NCBI GenBank assembly: GCA_000402755.1
Contig: AQSD01000001.1
Coordinates: 1 to 64,000 of the forward strand
DNA length: 64,000 nt
Source: Fidelibacterota bacterium SCGC AAA160-B08
GTDB taxonomy: Bacteria > Fidelibacterota > Marinisomatia > Marinisomatales > Marinisomataceae
Reading direction: 5' to 3'
Positions within the stretch are counted from its first letter, which is position 1; each line of letters opens with the position of its first letter. The notes beneath the pieces are model-generated. The model did not search any database. It saw only the letters and a program-made list of their open reading frames with translations, and was not told the origin of the DNA. Positions 25,831-35,592 of this stretch are shown here, piece by piece. Made by a program: the position numbers and the translations under genes.

Positions 25831-28536
25831 TTATTTTTTAATCGGTGTTCCTTCTTCGTCTATAGATCCGGCTGCAACCTGATATATTTCATCAAAAATA
25901 ATGTATTTTTTGATAGCCGCATTAACCTGCTCTAAGGTAACGTCGCTTACAATCGATGGGTAGTTGTCTACATAGCTAAGATCTCCCCAGATACTTACTG
26001 CGCTTAAAATTCCACCCGAAAGACCATATGTTGTATCAAAGCCAACCTGATAAGAACCCATTAGTGTAGACTTTGTAATATCAACCTCGGACTGTGTTAC
26101 TCCGCCCTCTGCCCACTTTTTAACTTCTCTTAATGTTGCTTTTTCTCCTTTTGCTAAAAGCTCTGGCGCAAAAGTTCCACCAACCATCCAATAGCCGTCA
26201 TTGTTGTTCCCAAAACCATTTATGGTTGAGTTAATTCCATATGTCAAACCCTCTTTAACCCTAACTGTTTGCATTAGTCTGGCTGAAAAATTTCCACCCA
26301 GTATGTGTGTTGCAACGTAAAGAGGCATATAGTCTTCATGAAATCTATCGACCATCAAAGGAGTTCCCACAATAAAATCTGTGCTCGTTTTGTCTTTCAT
26401 GGTAACATAGGCTTTTCCTGGGGCTCTTTTCCCTGTTGTGTTAGAGGTCTTTTTTGTTAGCGGAGAATCTTTCCAAGATCCAAACTCTTTTTTAATCGTA
26501 TTTGAAAGCTGTTTGTGGTCAACGTCTCCAACGGCAACAATAATCATTCCCCCCTTACCATAGTTTTTTTTATGAAAGGCTATTAGGTCTTCTGTTGTTG
26601 TCTTTTTAATGTCTTCAATAGATTTATCGTTGTCTTCTGGGGCGTTTTCATGTCCTGCCGGATAAAAACTTGCTAGCATGTTACTAACAGCGTTTCCCCT
26701 TGTGCTTTCTTTTCTTTTTTTATAACTAGTAACCATTCGTTTTTTTATTTTTTCTAAATCCTCTTCATTGAAGGCGGGGGACTGTAGCTGCTCGGAAAGC
26801 AGCCCAAAAACCATTTCAAGATCTTTTGAAAGAAATTTTGCATAAAAATTAACTTCCGCTTTGCCGTTTCCAATGCTTAGCCTTGCTCCCGCTTTTTCTA
26901 ATTGGTTGCTAATTTCAAACTTTGTTTGTTTTGTTGTTCCTTGGTCAAGCATAGAAGAAACTAGGTCTGGAACTCTTGAGTTGTTTGTCTCCGCATAAAT
27001 ATCTCCACCCATAAGGCTTCCATTTATTGTAACCACCCCGGAACCTCTTTTTAGCGTTAAAAGCCTCACGCCTTCGACCGGCTCAGAATCAATCACCTGG
27101 CCCGCTAATCCACCCTGGTCTTCTTGTGAAAAATATTGTTTTTTCATCTCTACCAATTCTTTTGCGCTAGCCACCGGTTTTTCTTGTGGCTGGTCTCCAG
27201 AAACTTCTGGTATAAAATATCCGATTGTGCTTAGGTCTTCTAAGAAATATTTATTAACGATTTCTTTTATTGATTCGGCTGTTACCGAATTAACCATCTC
27301 TTCATATCTTGTATATAGGGTCCAGTCGCCAGACGCTATTGCCTCATTTAAACTTCCCGCAACCGCCATACTTCCGTCTTGTCCAAACTTCATTGCTGCA
27401 ACAAGTTGTGCTTTTGCCTTTGAAACCTCTTCCTCTGTAACCCCTTCTTTTTTAATGTTTTCATATTCGGCTACAATAGCATCCTCAACCGTCTTGTGTT
27501 CTACTCCCGGTGCAAGGTTAGCATATACCGCAAACAAGCCCGGATCTTTGAAAAGAGAATCCCAAATAAAGACACTTGTTGTTAAACCTTTGTCTGTAAT
27601 GTTTTTATAAAACCTGCTGTTTTTTCCAGAAGAAAGAATTGCTGACAAAACAATAAATGATGCTGCGTCTTCATGTGTGGCTGATGGACTTTTGTGTGCC
27701 ATTCCAACAATCCCCTGTTGTCCTGCTCTTTTTAGCGTGACCGTTCTTTTTCCTTCTTGTGCTGGTTCGGTTGTATAAACCTGAGGTATTTCTTTTGTAC
27801 TTTTTCTAATTCTACCGAAGTGTTTTTTAATCATCGCCAACGCTTCTTCTGTTTCAAAGTCTCCAACCACAGTTGCTGTGGCGTTATTTGGCCAATAAAA
27901 TGTGTCATAAAACTCTTTAAGCCTTTCTATTGAAACGTTTTCTATATCAGCTTTCCAACCAATGGTTGAGTGGTGATATGGGTGTGCGTGGTATGCTGTT
28001 GCCCAAATGTGTTCGTCTAAAACTCCCGACGGATTGTTTTGCCCTCTTTCAAACTCGTTTCTTACTACTGTCATTTCTGATTGCCTATCTTCTTCTTTTA
28101 TGTAGGCGTTTCTCATTCTATCGGCTTCAATTTGAATTGCTGTTTCTAGCTCTGAACTTGGTAGGGTTTCATAATAGTTTGTTCTATCAAGCCATGTGGT
28201 TGCATTCATTCTCGCGCCGAGCGATTGCAATAATTGAAAGACTGAATTGCCCTTATCTGTGTTGAATTTTTTGGAGCCCTTGAACATGAGGTGTTCTAAT
28301 AGGTGTGTTGCTCCCGTGTATCCTATTGCCTCGTTTCTTGACCCAACTTCGTATGTTACCATGAAGGTTGCTACTGGGGCGCTATGGTCTTCTTTTAATA
28401 AAACCTTTAGTCCATTTGATGTCATGTGATACTCTTTAATACCGCCAGACTCTTTAACATATTCAAACCCATAGTGTTTTTCTTGAGACATTACCGCTCC
28501 TACAATTAATAATAATATTAGTGTTATTTTTTTCAT
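25831..28536 (-). CDS. exported M16-family zinc peptidase, two-domain
   Basis: A 901-residue insulinase-type peptidase with a signal peptide (KKITLILLLIVGAVMSQ). The inverted zinc motif is HLLEH at residues 78-82, with the downstream acidic ligand expected in VVRNEFERGQNNP. The second half (about 455 to the end) is a non-catalytic M16 domain, ending before the conserved VKEGLTYGINSTINGF region. This layout matches the pitrilysin-like periplasmic peptidases common in Bacteroidota and Marinimicrobia. It probably digests peptides in the periplasm. It stands alone between folA and a methyltransferase gene. Confidence 0.9.
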   Translation of the reverse strand: MKKITLILLLIVGAVMSQEKHYGFEYVKESGGIKEYHMTSNGLKVLLKEDHSAPVATFMVTYEVGSRNEAIGYTGATHLLEHLMFKGSKKFNTDKGNSVFQLLQSLGARMNATTWLDRTNYYETLPSSELETAIQIEADRMRNAYIKEEDRQSEMTVVRNEFERGQNNPSGVLDEHIWATAYHAHPYHHSTIGWKADIENVSIERLKEFYDTFYWPNNATATVVGDFETEEALAMIKKHFGRIRKSTKEIPQVYTTEPAQEGKRTVTLKRAGQQGIVGMAHKSPSATHEDAASFIVLSAILSSGKNSRFYKNITDKGLTTSVFIWDSLFKDPGLFAVYANLAPGVEHKTVEDAIVAEYENIKKEGVTEEEVSKAKAQLVAAMKFGQDGSMAVAGSLNEAIASGDWTLYTRYEEMVNSVTAESIKEIVNKYFLEDLSTIGYFIPEVSGDQPQEKPVASAKELVEMKKQYFSQEDQGGLAGQVIDSEPVEGVRLLTLKRGSGVVTINGSLMGGDIYAETNNSRVPDLVSSMLDQGTTKQTKFEISNQLEKAGARLSIGNGKAEVNFYAKFLSKDLEMVFGLLSEQLQSPAFNEEDLEKIKKRMVTSYKKRKESTRGNAVSNMLASFYPAGHENAPEDNDKSIEDIKKTTTEDLIAFHKKNYGKGGMIIVAVGDVDHKQLSNTIKKEFGSWKDSPLTKKTSNTTGKRAPGKAYVTMKDKTSTDFIVGTPLMVDRFHEDYMPLYVATHILGGNFSARLMQTVRVKEGLTYGINSTINGFGNNNDGYWMVGGTFAPELLAKGEKATLREVKKWAEGGVTQSEVDITKSTLMGSYQVGFDTTYGLSGGILSAVSIWGDLSYVDNYPSIVSDVTLEQVNAAIKKYIIFDEIYQVAAGSIDEEGTPIKK

Positions 28537-28591
28537 TTTTTACCTACCTGTATTTTTGTGATTTCCCCACAAATTTAAAAGTGTTTTGTTT

Positions 28592-29098
28592 TTATTTCCA
28601 AGGAACAAACTTTGGAACTTCTCTCATATAATCTACATAGTCTTCTCCAAAAATACCAACAAGGTATTCTTCTTCTCGTACTATAATTTTTGACCAAAAT
28701 ATATATATGGCTGGAATTACCAATAAAACCCCAAAAGATCTAAAAAATAAAGCATAAAAAACCGGGAGATGAAAAATAATTACCGTATAAACCGGATGTC
28801 TTATAAAGCTATATATGCCCCTCTTTGAAAGTTTGATTCCTCTTTCTTTTGGCGGAAGACTAAATAAAATCCATAATAAAATAATCACACCCTCTAACCC
28901 AGTTAAACCCATTAGGATTTTTTGCCAAAAATCTGAAAAATTAATTAGTGGAAGCCCAAGAAACGTGTCTATTTTTAGTGTCGTATATACTATAAGCCCA
29001 GTTAAAAGCGCTCCGGGTGGCCCAACATTCCAAAGCCTTTTATAGTGTTTTGGATTAAACCGTTTTTGAAGATCAAGCAACCGCTTTTCTTTCTCCAA
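28592..29098 (-). CDS. isoprenylcysteine methyltransferase-like membrane protein
   Basis: A 168-residue integral membrane protein of the ICMT/phospholipid methyltransferase-like family. The C-terminal SAM-binding region is clear: YSFIRHPVYT (conserved RHP), then REEEYLVGIFGEDYVDYMREVPKFVPW. Four hydrophobic segments precede and surround it. The substrate in bacteria is usually unknown. The start appears to be TTG at 29098, overlapping yggS by 26 bases; a TTG at 29080 would also be possible. It is the last gene of the dnaN-gyrB-gyrA-yggS unit. Confidence 0.82.
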   Translation of the reverse strand: MEKEKRLLDLQKRFNPKHYKRLWNVGPPGALLTGLIVYTTLKIDTFLGLPLINFSDFWQKILMGLTGLEGVIILLWILFSLPPKERGIKLSKRGIYSFIRHPVYTVIIFHLPVFYALFFRSFGVLLVIPAIYIFWSKIIVREEEYLVGIFGEDYVDYMREVPKFVPWK

Positions 29099-29756
29099 AA
29101 ATCAAGCTTCCAATCCGAACCATTGTGGAACCCTCTGAAATACCCACTAAAAAGTCTCCGCTCATACCCATCGAAAGCTCTTTCATTTTTTTTTCCGGGG
29201 AAACCTTATTGTTTATTGTGGTAAAAACCTCTCTTAGCGCGCTGAAAGCTCCTTGTTTTTTTTCCTTATCTTGTTCTGTGGGTCCAACTGTCATCAACCC
29301 CTCCACCTTAATTCCAGACAAGTCAAAACATTTTAGTATTTCTTCTTCGCTACCCAGCGAAAACCCACCCTTTGTTTCTTCGTTTGTTGTATTAATTTGA
29401 ATAAGAATTCTTTGTATTTTTTCTGCGGCTATTGCTGCTCGTGATATTTTTTGTGCCAACCTAATTGAGTCAACAGAGTCTATGGTGTCAAAAATTTGAA
29501 CTGCTTTTTTTACCTTATTTGATTGAAGCCTGCCTATTAGTCTTTTTTCTGTGTCGCCTATATTGGGAATTTCTAAAAACTTTTTTTCTGCTTCTTGTAC
29601 TTTGTTTTCACCTATAGAGCTAACGCCCGCCGCTATTGCCAAAGAAATTTCTTTTGGTGGCCTTGTTTTTGTAACAGCAACCAACCTTACTTTTTGATTG
29701 GTTTTTTTTATCTTTTCTCTAACCGACTTCAGGTTCTGGGTTATCTGTTGTCTCAT
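29073..29756 (-). CDS. yggS: YggS/PLPBP family pyridoxal-phosphate homeostasis protein
   Basis: A protein of about 227 residues with a PLP-binding TIM-barrel, acting in vitamin B6 homeostasis. The PLP lysine is in LVAVTKTRP. IGENKVQEAEKKF, LIGRLQSNKVKKAV, ILIQINTTNEETKGGF and ELSMGMSGDF are family landmarks, and VRIGSLIFGER is the typical end. The ATG at 29756 is chosen; a longer frame reads into gyrA. It overlaps the end of gyrA by 38 bases and the following methyltransferase gene by 26, unusual even for this genome. Confidence 0.93.
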   Translation of the reverse strand: MRQQITQNLKSVREKIKKTNQKVRLVAVTKTRPPKEISLAIAAGVSSIGENKVQEAEKKFLEIPNIGDTEKRLIGRLQSNKVKKAVQIFDTIDSVDSIRLAQKISRAAIAAEKIQRILIQINTTNEETKGGFSLGSEEEILKCFDLSGIKVEGLMTVGPTEQDKEKKQGAFSALREVFTTINNKVSPEKKMKELSMGMSGDFLVGISEGSTMVRIGSLIFGERKAVA

Positions 29757-32214
29757 TTTTTGGCTCTTCCGTTGTGTTGTCTTCGTCTGATATGATTCTA
29801 GCGATAGAAGATACTTTTGTTCCCGCGCCAAGTTTAATAAGCCTAACTCCCTGTGTTGCTCTACCAATAGATCTAATTTGTGAAACCGGCAGGCGAATTA
29901 AAACACCCTGGTTGGTGATAATCATTAGGTCGTCCGTTCCAACAACCTCTTTAATTGTTATCATTTTTCCCAGCTTTTCTGTTGTCTTCATAGTAAGAAC
30001 GCCTTTACCGCCTCTTTTTTGTGCGCGATATTGTGCAATTTCTGTCCTTTTTCCGAAACCATTTTCTGTCGCAACTAAGACAGTTCCATCTCTTTTAATT
30101 AATAACATTCCAACGACCTTGTCGTCTTCGGAGCTTAACGTTATTCCTTTTACTCCCATTGTTTTTCTTCCGCTGGGCCTAATTTGTTCTTCAGAAAACC
30201 TTATAGATTTTCCGTTGCTTGTTCCTAATAATATATCATTTTCTCCTGTAGAAATTCTTGCCTCTATCAGGCTGTCCCCTTCTCTTATTTCTACGGCGTA
30301 TATTCCTTTTTTTCTTGGGTTTGAATATGCAGAAAGTTTTGTTTTTTTAACAATTCCTTTTTCTGTTGCCATCACAACAAAGTGATCGTCGTGGAAATGA
30401 TTTTGCTTTACCCCAATAAAGGCGCTTACTTTTTCATCTGCCTCACAGCCTATAAGATTAACAATTGCTCTTCCCTTTGCAGCTCTTCCGCCCTCTGGAA
30501 TATCATAAACCTTAACCCAATAACATTTTCCTTTGTCTGTAAAAAATAAAATATAGCTGTGTGTGTTTTCTACAAACAGGTGTTCTGTAAAGTCTTCGTC
30601 TCTTGATGTCTGTCCTTGGACTCCTCTTCCACCTCTTCTTTGGCTTCTATATGTACTAACGCTTGTTCTTTTAATATATTGGTTGTGCGTTATAGTTAAG
30701 ACCATTTCCTCTTCTGCTATCATATCTTCCATGCTTAAGTCTGTCGCCTTATCAACTATTTCAGTTCTTCTTTCTTCTCCATATTTTTCTTTAATCTCAA
30801 GAAGCTCTTCTGTAATAATTTGTAATCTTTTTGATTTGCTGTCTAAAATACTCTTTAGCTCGGTCATGTATTTAATAATTTCTTTGTATTCGGCGAGAAT
30901 TTTTTCTGTTTCCAGCCCGGTCAGTCTTTGTAGCTTCATGTCCAAAATAGCCTGTGCTTGTTTTTCAGATAAATCAAACCCGCTTATTAATCCGACTTTG
31001 GCGGCTTCTGGATCTTTACTTGTTTTAATTGTTTCTAGAATTTTATCTATATTGTCTAGGGCAATTTTTAACCCCTCTAATATGTGTGCCCTTGCCTCAG
31101 CCTTTCTTAAATCAAATTCTGTTCTTTTTACAACAATGTCTTGTCTAAAAACAAGAAAAACTTCTAGTAACTCTTTTAAAGACATAACCTTTGGAGTTCC
31201 ATCTACCAGTGCAAGTAAAATAATTCCAAAAGTGTCCTGAAGTTGTGTTTGTTTGTATAGTTGATTTAAAATAACCTCAGGAACGGCATCTCTTTTTATT
31301 TCAATAACCACTCTCATTCCGTCTTTATCTGACTCGTCTCTAAGCTCGGCAATGCCTTCTATTTTTTTATCTCTAGCTAAAAAAGCTATTTTTTCAATCA
31401 AGTTTGCTTTATTAACCTGAAATGGAAGTTCTGTTAAAATAAGCGCGTCTCTTCCTTTGCTGTTTGGTTCAACGTGGGCTGTTCCCCTCATTTTAACCTT
31501 ACCTCTTCCTGTTTCATATGCGCTTTTTATACCATCAAAACCAAGGGCTTTTCCAGCTGTTGGAAAGTCTGGCCCTTTTACGTGTTTCATTAAATCTTCT
31601 ACGGTGCAGTGTGGGTTTTCTATAAGCTCTATTAGGCCGCCAATAACCTCAGATAGGTTGTGTGGTGGAATTTTTGTTGCCATACCAACAGCAATACCCT
31701 CAGATCCGTTAACCAAAAGGTTTGGGAAAACCGCTGGAAGAACAGCTGGCTCTTTTAGGGTTTCGTCAAAATTATTTGTCCAGGCAACCGTCTCTTTGTC
31801 AAGGTCTCTTAGGAGCTCTCCTCCGATTTTAGACATTCTTGATTCTGTATATCTCATTGCCGCAGCTCTGTCTCCATCAACCGAACCAAAGTTCCCTTGG
31901 CCTTGAACTAGTTGATGTCTCATAGAAAATTCTTGTGCCATTCTAACCATGGCATCATATATAGAGCTGTCTCCATGTGGGTGATATTTACCCAAAACAT
32001 CCCCAACAACTCTAGCAGATTTTTTATATGGCTTGTTGTGATAACATCCCAAGTCGTTCATTCCAAAAAGAATTCTTCTGTGAACGGGTTTTAGCCCATC
32101 TCTTGCGTCCGGAAGGGCCCTAGCCGTAATTACCGACATTGAATAGTTTAGGTAGCTTTCTTCTAGCTCTACCAAAAGTTGTTTGTCTAATATGTTATCT
32201 CTTCCTATATCCAT
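29719..32214 (-). CDS. gyrA: DNA gyrase subunit A
   Basis: The 831-residue cleavage/religation subunit of DNA gyrase. The active-site tyrosine is in RYTESRMS. The quinolone-determining region reads HPHGDSSIYDAM, with Ser and Asp at the classical positions. The GyrA-box needed for wrapping DNA is QRRGGRG. A six-bladed C-terminal domain is followed by a short acidic tail. The start ATG lies 2 bases after the gyrB stop, so the two subunits are cotranscribed, in the order dnaN-gyrB-gyrA. Confidence 0.97.
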   Translation of the reverse strand: MDIGRDNILDKQLLVELEESYLNYSMSVITARALPDARDGLKPVHRRILFGMNDLGCYHNKPYKKSARVVGDVLGKYHPHGDSSIYDAMVRMAQEFSMRHQLVQGQGNFGSVDGDRAAAMRYTESRMSKIGGELLRDLDKETVAWTNNFDETLKEPAVLPAVFPNLLVNGSEGIAVGMATKIPPHNLSEVIGGLIELIENPHCTVEDLMKHVKGPDFPTAGKALGFDGIKSAYETGRGKVKMRGTAHVEPNSKGRDALILTELPFQVNKANLIEKIAFLARDKKIEGIAELRDESDKDGMRVVIEIKRDAVPEVILNQLYKQTQLQDTFGIILLALVDGTPKVMSLKELLEVFLVFRQDIVVKRTEFDLRKAEARAHILEGLKIALDNIDKILETIKTSKDPEAAKVGLISGFDLSEKQAQAILDMKLQRLTGLETEKILAEYKEIIKYMTELKSILDSKSKRLQIITEELLEIKEKYGEERRTEIVDKATDLSMEDMIAEEEMVLTITHNQYIKRTSVSTYRSQRRGGRGVQGQTSRDEDFTEHLFVENTHSYILFFTDKGKCYWVKVYDIPEGGRAAKGRAIVNLIGCEADEKVSAFIGVKQNHFHDDHFVVMATEKGIVKKTKLSAYSNPRKKGIYAVEIREGDSLIEARISTGENDILLGTSNGKSIRFSEEQIRPSGRKTMGVKGITLSSEDDKVVGMLLIKRDGTVLVATENGFGKRTEIAQYRAQKRGGKGVLTMKTTEKLGKMITIKEVVGTDDLMIITNQGVLIRLPVSQIRSIGRATQGVRLIKLGAGTKVSSIARIISDEDNTTEEPKNETTDNPEPEVG

Positions 32215-32216
32215 TT

Positions 32217-34163
32217 TTATATATCTATGTTTGTAGCAAACTTAGCCTTTTCTGTTATAAATTTTCTTCTGTGTTCTACTTCTGTTCCCATTAACTCTCT
32301 AAACCTAACATTTGTCTCTTCTTCTTGAATGTGATCAACTGTTACCTGCATCAATGTTCTTGTTTCCGCATTCATTGTGGTATCCCAAAGCTGTTCTGCG
32401 TTCATTTCTCCAAGACCCTTATATCTTTGTATGTTTATTTTTGCTGTTTCATTTTCAGATTCAAGTCTTTGAATTACAACGTCTCTTTCCGCGTCTGTAT
32501 AGGCATATCTTTCTTTACGCCCTTGTTTAATTTTATATAGTGGTGGCATTGCCATATAAACAAAGCCGCCCTGAACAAGACTTTTCATTTTTCTCCAAAA
32601 GAATGTTAGTAATAGGGTTCTTATGTGGCTACCGTCTACGTCGGCGTCTGTCATAATAACCACCTTGTGGTATCTTAGTTTTTCTGGGTTAAAACTGTGC
32701 GGATCGTCTTCGTCTTCCCCAAAACCACACCCAAGCGCCGTAATAATTGACTGAATTTCATTGTTAGCTAAAAGTTTATCCTCTCTGGCTTTTTCAGAAT
32801 TAATAACCTTACCCCTTAGCGGCAAAATTGCCTGAGTTCTTCTATCTCTTCCTTGTTTTGCTGTTCCGCCAGCAGAGTCTCCCTCAACTAAAAAAATTTC
32901 ACACTGCATTGGATCTTTGTTTGAACAGTCTGCTAATTTTCCTGGAAGCGTTGTTGATCCTAGTCCAGATTTTTTTCTAACCAACTCTCTTGCTTTTTTT
33001 GCTGCAATTCGCGCTCTCGCTGCTTCTGCGGCCTTTTCAATGATTCTCTTACCAACCTTTGGGTTTTGTTCTAAAAACGCCTGTATGCCATCATAAACAA
33101 CGTTATCTACTAATCCCTTAACATCTCCGTTCCCAAGTTTTGTTTTTGTTTGTCCTTCAAACTGGGGCTCTTGAACCTTAACAGAAAGAACAAGTGTTAA
33201 GCCCTCCCTAAAGTCGTCTCCGGAAAGACTAAATTTTTCATTCTTTTTTGTTTTAATTAAATCGTTTTTATTTGCATAGCTATTTAAGGCTCTTGTTAGG
33301 GCAGACCTAAGACCAGAAAGGTGTGTTCCTCCTTCAACTGTATTAATGTTATTTACAAAGGAAAAAATATTATTATTATAGTTTGTGCTATATCTAAGGG
33401 CTAAGTCGACAGGAACCTCAATATCTTCTTTAGAAACAACAATAACTTCGTTGTGTATTAAATCTTCTCCCCCATCTAAATATTTAACAAAATCGGATAA
33501 ACCTCCCGGAAAACAATATTCAGCTTTTGTTTCTTCAATTTCGTTGTGTAAAACTATTGATAAATTTTTATTTAAATATGCTAACTCTTTTAGTCTTCCC
33601 TTTATTGTGTCTTCTTGAAATCCTCTGTGAGTAAAGATGGAATGGTCTGGCTTAAATGTTATAATAGTTCCTCTTTTGGAGCTTTTACCAACCGTTTTTA
33701 GTTCAGATGTTGCGTGTCCAATTTTATATTCTTGTCTATAGTGAAAGCCGTCTCTGTGAACTTCTGCAACAAGATCTTCGGAAAGTGCATTTACAACAGA
33801 AACACCAACGCCGTGAAGACCTCCAGAAACCTTATATGTGTTTTTATCAAATTTTCCTCCGGCATGTAATACCGTCATTACAACCTCTAGGGCAGGTTTT
33901 CCTTCTTCTTTGTGAATTTCAACAGGAATTCCTCTTCCATTGTCTTCAATAGAAATTGTTCCATCTTGTTTAATTCTAACAATTATTTCTGTACAAAATC
34001 CAGCTAAGGCCTCATCTATACTATTGTCCACCACTTCGCTTACAAGGTGATGGTAGCCTCTTTTACCAACATCTCCAATATACATTGCCGGTCTTTTTCT
34101 AACCGCTTCTAATCCTTTTAATACAGATATTTTATCTGCACCATAATTACTTTTATTGCTCAT
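32217..34163 (-). CDS. gyrB: DNA gyrase subunit B
   Basis: The 648-residue ATPase subunit of gyrase. GHKL ATP site: EVVDNSIDEALAG, DNGRGIPVEIHKE and GGLHGVGVSVVNALS. Toprim domain: LVEGDSAGGTAKQGRDR and MTDADVDGSHIRTLLLTFF. The end QRYKGLGEMNAEQLW is a standard gyrase motif. The length fits the short GyrB class without the large E. coli insertion. The start overlaps the end of dnaN by 11 bases. recF, which often stands between dnaN and gyrB, is not present. Confidence 0.97.
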   Translation of the reverse strand: MSNKSNYGADKISVLKGLEAVRKRPAMYIGDVGKRGYHHLVSEVVDNSIDEALAGFCTEIIVRIKQDGTISIEDNGRGIPVEIHKEEGKPALEVVMTVLHAGGKFDKNTYKVSGGLHGVGVSVVNALSEDLVAEVHRDGFHYRQEYKIGHATSELKTVGKSSKRGTIITFKPDHSIFTHRGFQEDTIKGRLKELAYLNKNLSIVLHNEIEETKAEYCFPGGLSDFVKYLDGGEDLIHNEVIVVSKEDIEVPVDLALRYSTNYNNNIFSFVNNINTVEGGTHLSGLRSALTRALNSYANKNDLIKTKKNEKFSLSGDDFREGLTLVLSVKVQEPQFEGQTKTKLGNGDVKGLVDNVVYDGIQAFLEQNPKVGKRIIEKAAEAARARIAAKKARELVRKKSGLGSTTLPGKLADCSNKDPMQCEIFLVEGDSAGGTAKQGRDRRTQAILPLRGKVINSEKAREDKLLANNEIQSIITALGCGFGEDEDDPHSFNPEKLRYHKVVIMTDADVDGSHIRTLLLTFFWRKMKSLVQGGFVYMAMPPLYKIKQGRKERYAYTDAERDVVIQRLESENETAKINIQRYKGLGEMNAEQLWDTTMNAETRTLMQVTVDHIQEEETNVRFRELMGTEVEHRRKFITEKAKFATNIDI

Positions 34164-35262
34164 TTATCCTCACAGGCATTAGTAAAATTATTGTTTTTTG
34201 ATCTTTTTCTTTTGGTAAAAAAAGAGTTGCTGAATTTGAATCTTTAAATGTAAAAAATATTTCTTCTGAAGGATATTTTGCAACCGCTTCTTTTAAATAT
34301 AGTGCGTTAAACCCTATTGAAACTTCTTCTCCAACATATTCTGCTGACTTAACTGGAGCATATACTGTTTTGCTTTCTGGTTGATTTACGCTTTTAAAAT
34401 AAACTTTTCCTTCTGAAAAATTTAGAGATATTTGATTTGTGTTTTTATTTGTAGCAATAGAAGCTGCTTTTATATTATTTAACATTTCTGTCTTTTGAGC
34501 AATTAGTTCTTTTGAATTATTTTCTGGAATAACCGCGTTATAATTTGGAAATTTTTCATCTATAATTTTAGAATAAAAAACATCTTTACCGTTATTTAAA
34601 AAAACATAATTTTCACTGAATATTAATGATGTTTCTTTTTGTCCTTCAAGAAATGTGTTTAATATATTTAAATATTTCTTTGGTATAATATATCCCTTTT
34701 GAATATTTGTTTCATTTTGTCTTGTAATTTTAACCAACCGGTGTCCGTCTGTTGCAACAAAATCTATTTTATCTTCGTTAAAACTAAAATAAGCTCCATT
34801 AAGTGCTGGTTTTGTTGGCTCTGCATTAATTGCATATAATAAAGATCCAATTATATTTTTTAATTTATTTGTTTCAATAGTAAATAATGCTTCATGTTTA
34901 TTTTCCGGCATTTCTGGATATTCTTGAAAAGGAACTGTTGGTATATCAAAAGAAATTCCTTTTTCCGATTTTATATTTATATGTGGCCCCGCAATATCTA
35001 TATCAACCCTGCCTTCGTCTATAACAGAAATAATATCATTAACCTCAGATGTAGGAAACAATCCTTCTCCGTTTGTATTAACTGATGCTGTAATTTGTGT
35101 TTTAATTCCAACTTCAAGATCTGTTGAATGTAGAGTAACTCCATGAGCTCCTGAAGATATATAAGTATAATTAACCAGCGGGTTTTGAGATTTTATTTGT
35201 GTGGTTTTTGTTAGCTTTGAAAAAGCGGCTTGAAGTTCTTTTTTTGTAGTTGAAATGTTCAT
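34153..35262 (-). CDS. dnaN: DNA polymerase III sliding clamp (beta subunit)
   Basis: A 369-residue clamp that holds the replicative polymerase on DNA. Three clamp domains fit the length. Recognisable blocks are VDIDIAGPHINIKSEKG (domain 1), FVATDGHRLVKI near the centre, VSIGFNALYLKEAV, and the C-terminal PVRI end (LLMPVRINEQ). It lies directly beside the best oriC candidate and is transcribed away from it. dnaA is 6.8 kb away and diverges, so the usual dnaA-dnaN pair is split. Confidence 0.96.
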   Translation of the reverse strand: MNISTTKKELQAAFSKLTKTTQIKSQNPLVNYTYISSGAHGVTLHSTDLEVGIKTQITASVNTNGEGLFPTSEVNDIISVIDEGRVDIDIAGPHINIKSEKGISFDIPTVPFQEYPEMPENKHEALFTIETNKLKNIIGSLLYAINAEPTKPALNGAYFSFNEDKIDFVATDGHRLVKITRQNETNIQKGYIIPKKYLNILNTFLEGQKETSLIFSENYVFLNNGKDVFYSKIIDEKFPNYNAVIPENNSKELIAQKTEMLNNIKAASIATNKNTNQISLNFSEGKVYFKSVNQPESKTVYAPVKSAEYVGEEVSIGFNALYLKEAVAKYPSEEIFFTFKDSNSATLFLPKEKDQKTIILLMPVRINEQ

Positions 35263-35592
35263 AGTTAGTTATCAATTATAAAAAAATAGTTAGTTTTTAA
35301 CAAGGCTTAATTAGGTACACCTTATATCACCTAAGTAAAAGAAAATTGATTTTTGACCTATTTTAAAGGCTTTATCCTCTAAAAAAATATCTAATTATTA
35401 TTAAATATATATATATAAAAAATTAACATTAGTAATAACAACCTGGATATGTGTATAACTAACAAATAAAGGAAGTTTATAGAGAGATTTTTAACTATTT
35501 ATTTATTAACAAAACATATTTTAAAAATGTGAATAAAATGTTGAAAACTATTTTTTATTTTTTTTGTTAATTAATTGCCTATTTGTGGATAA
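35263..35592. other. candidate chromosomal replication origin (oriC)
   Basis: A 308-base gene-free, very AT-rich stretch between dnaN and the SurA-like gene, extended to the end of the last DnaA box. On the + strand it holds three copies of TGTGNATAA, the reverse of the DnaA box TTATNCACA, all in one orientation: 35450-35458 (TGTGTATAA), 35528-35536 (TGTGAATAA) and 35584-35592 (TGTGGATAA). Next to the first box come a short GC cluster (CCTGG) and the triplets TAG-TAA-TAA at 35430-35438, which read like DnaA-trios pointing away from the box. An A/T alternating tract (35401-35420) lies beyond and could be the unwinding element. The strand-composition change nearby supports an origin in this area. 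Confidence 0.65.

Noticed and set aside
29774..31240. Two long open frames (203 and 225 codons) on the + strand opposite gyrA
   Set aside because: They are antisense to a firmly identified gene, show low-complexity Ser/Ile/Leu-rich translations typical of a shadow frame, and have no recognisable domain.
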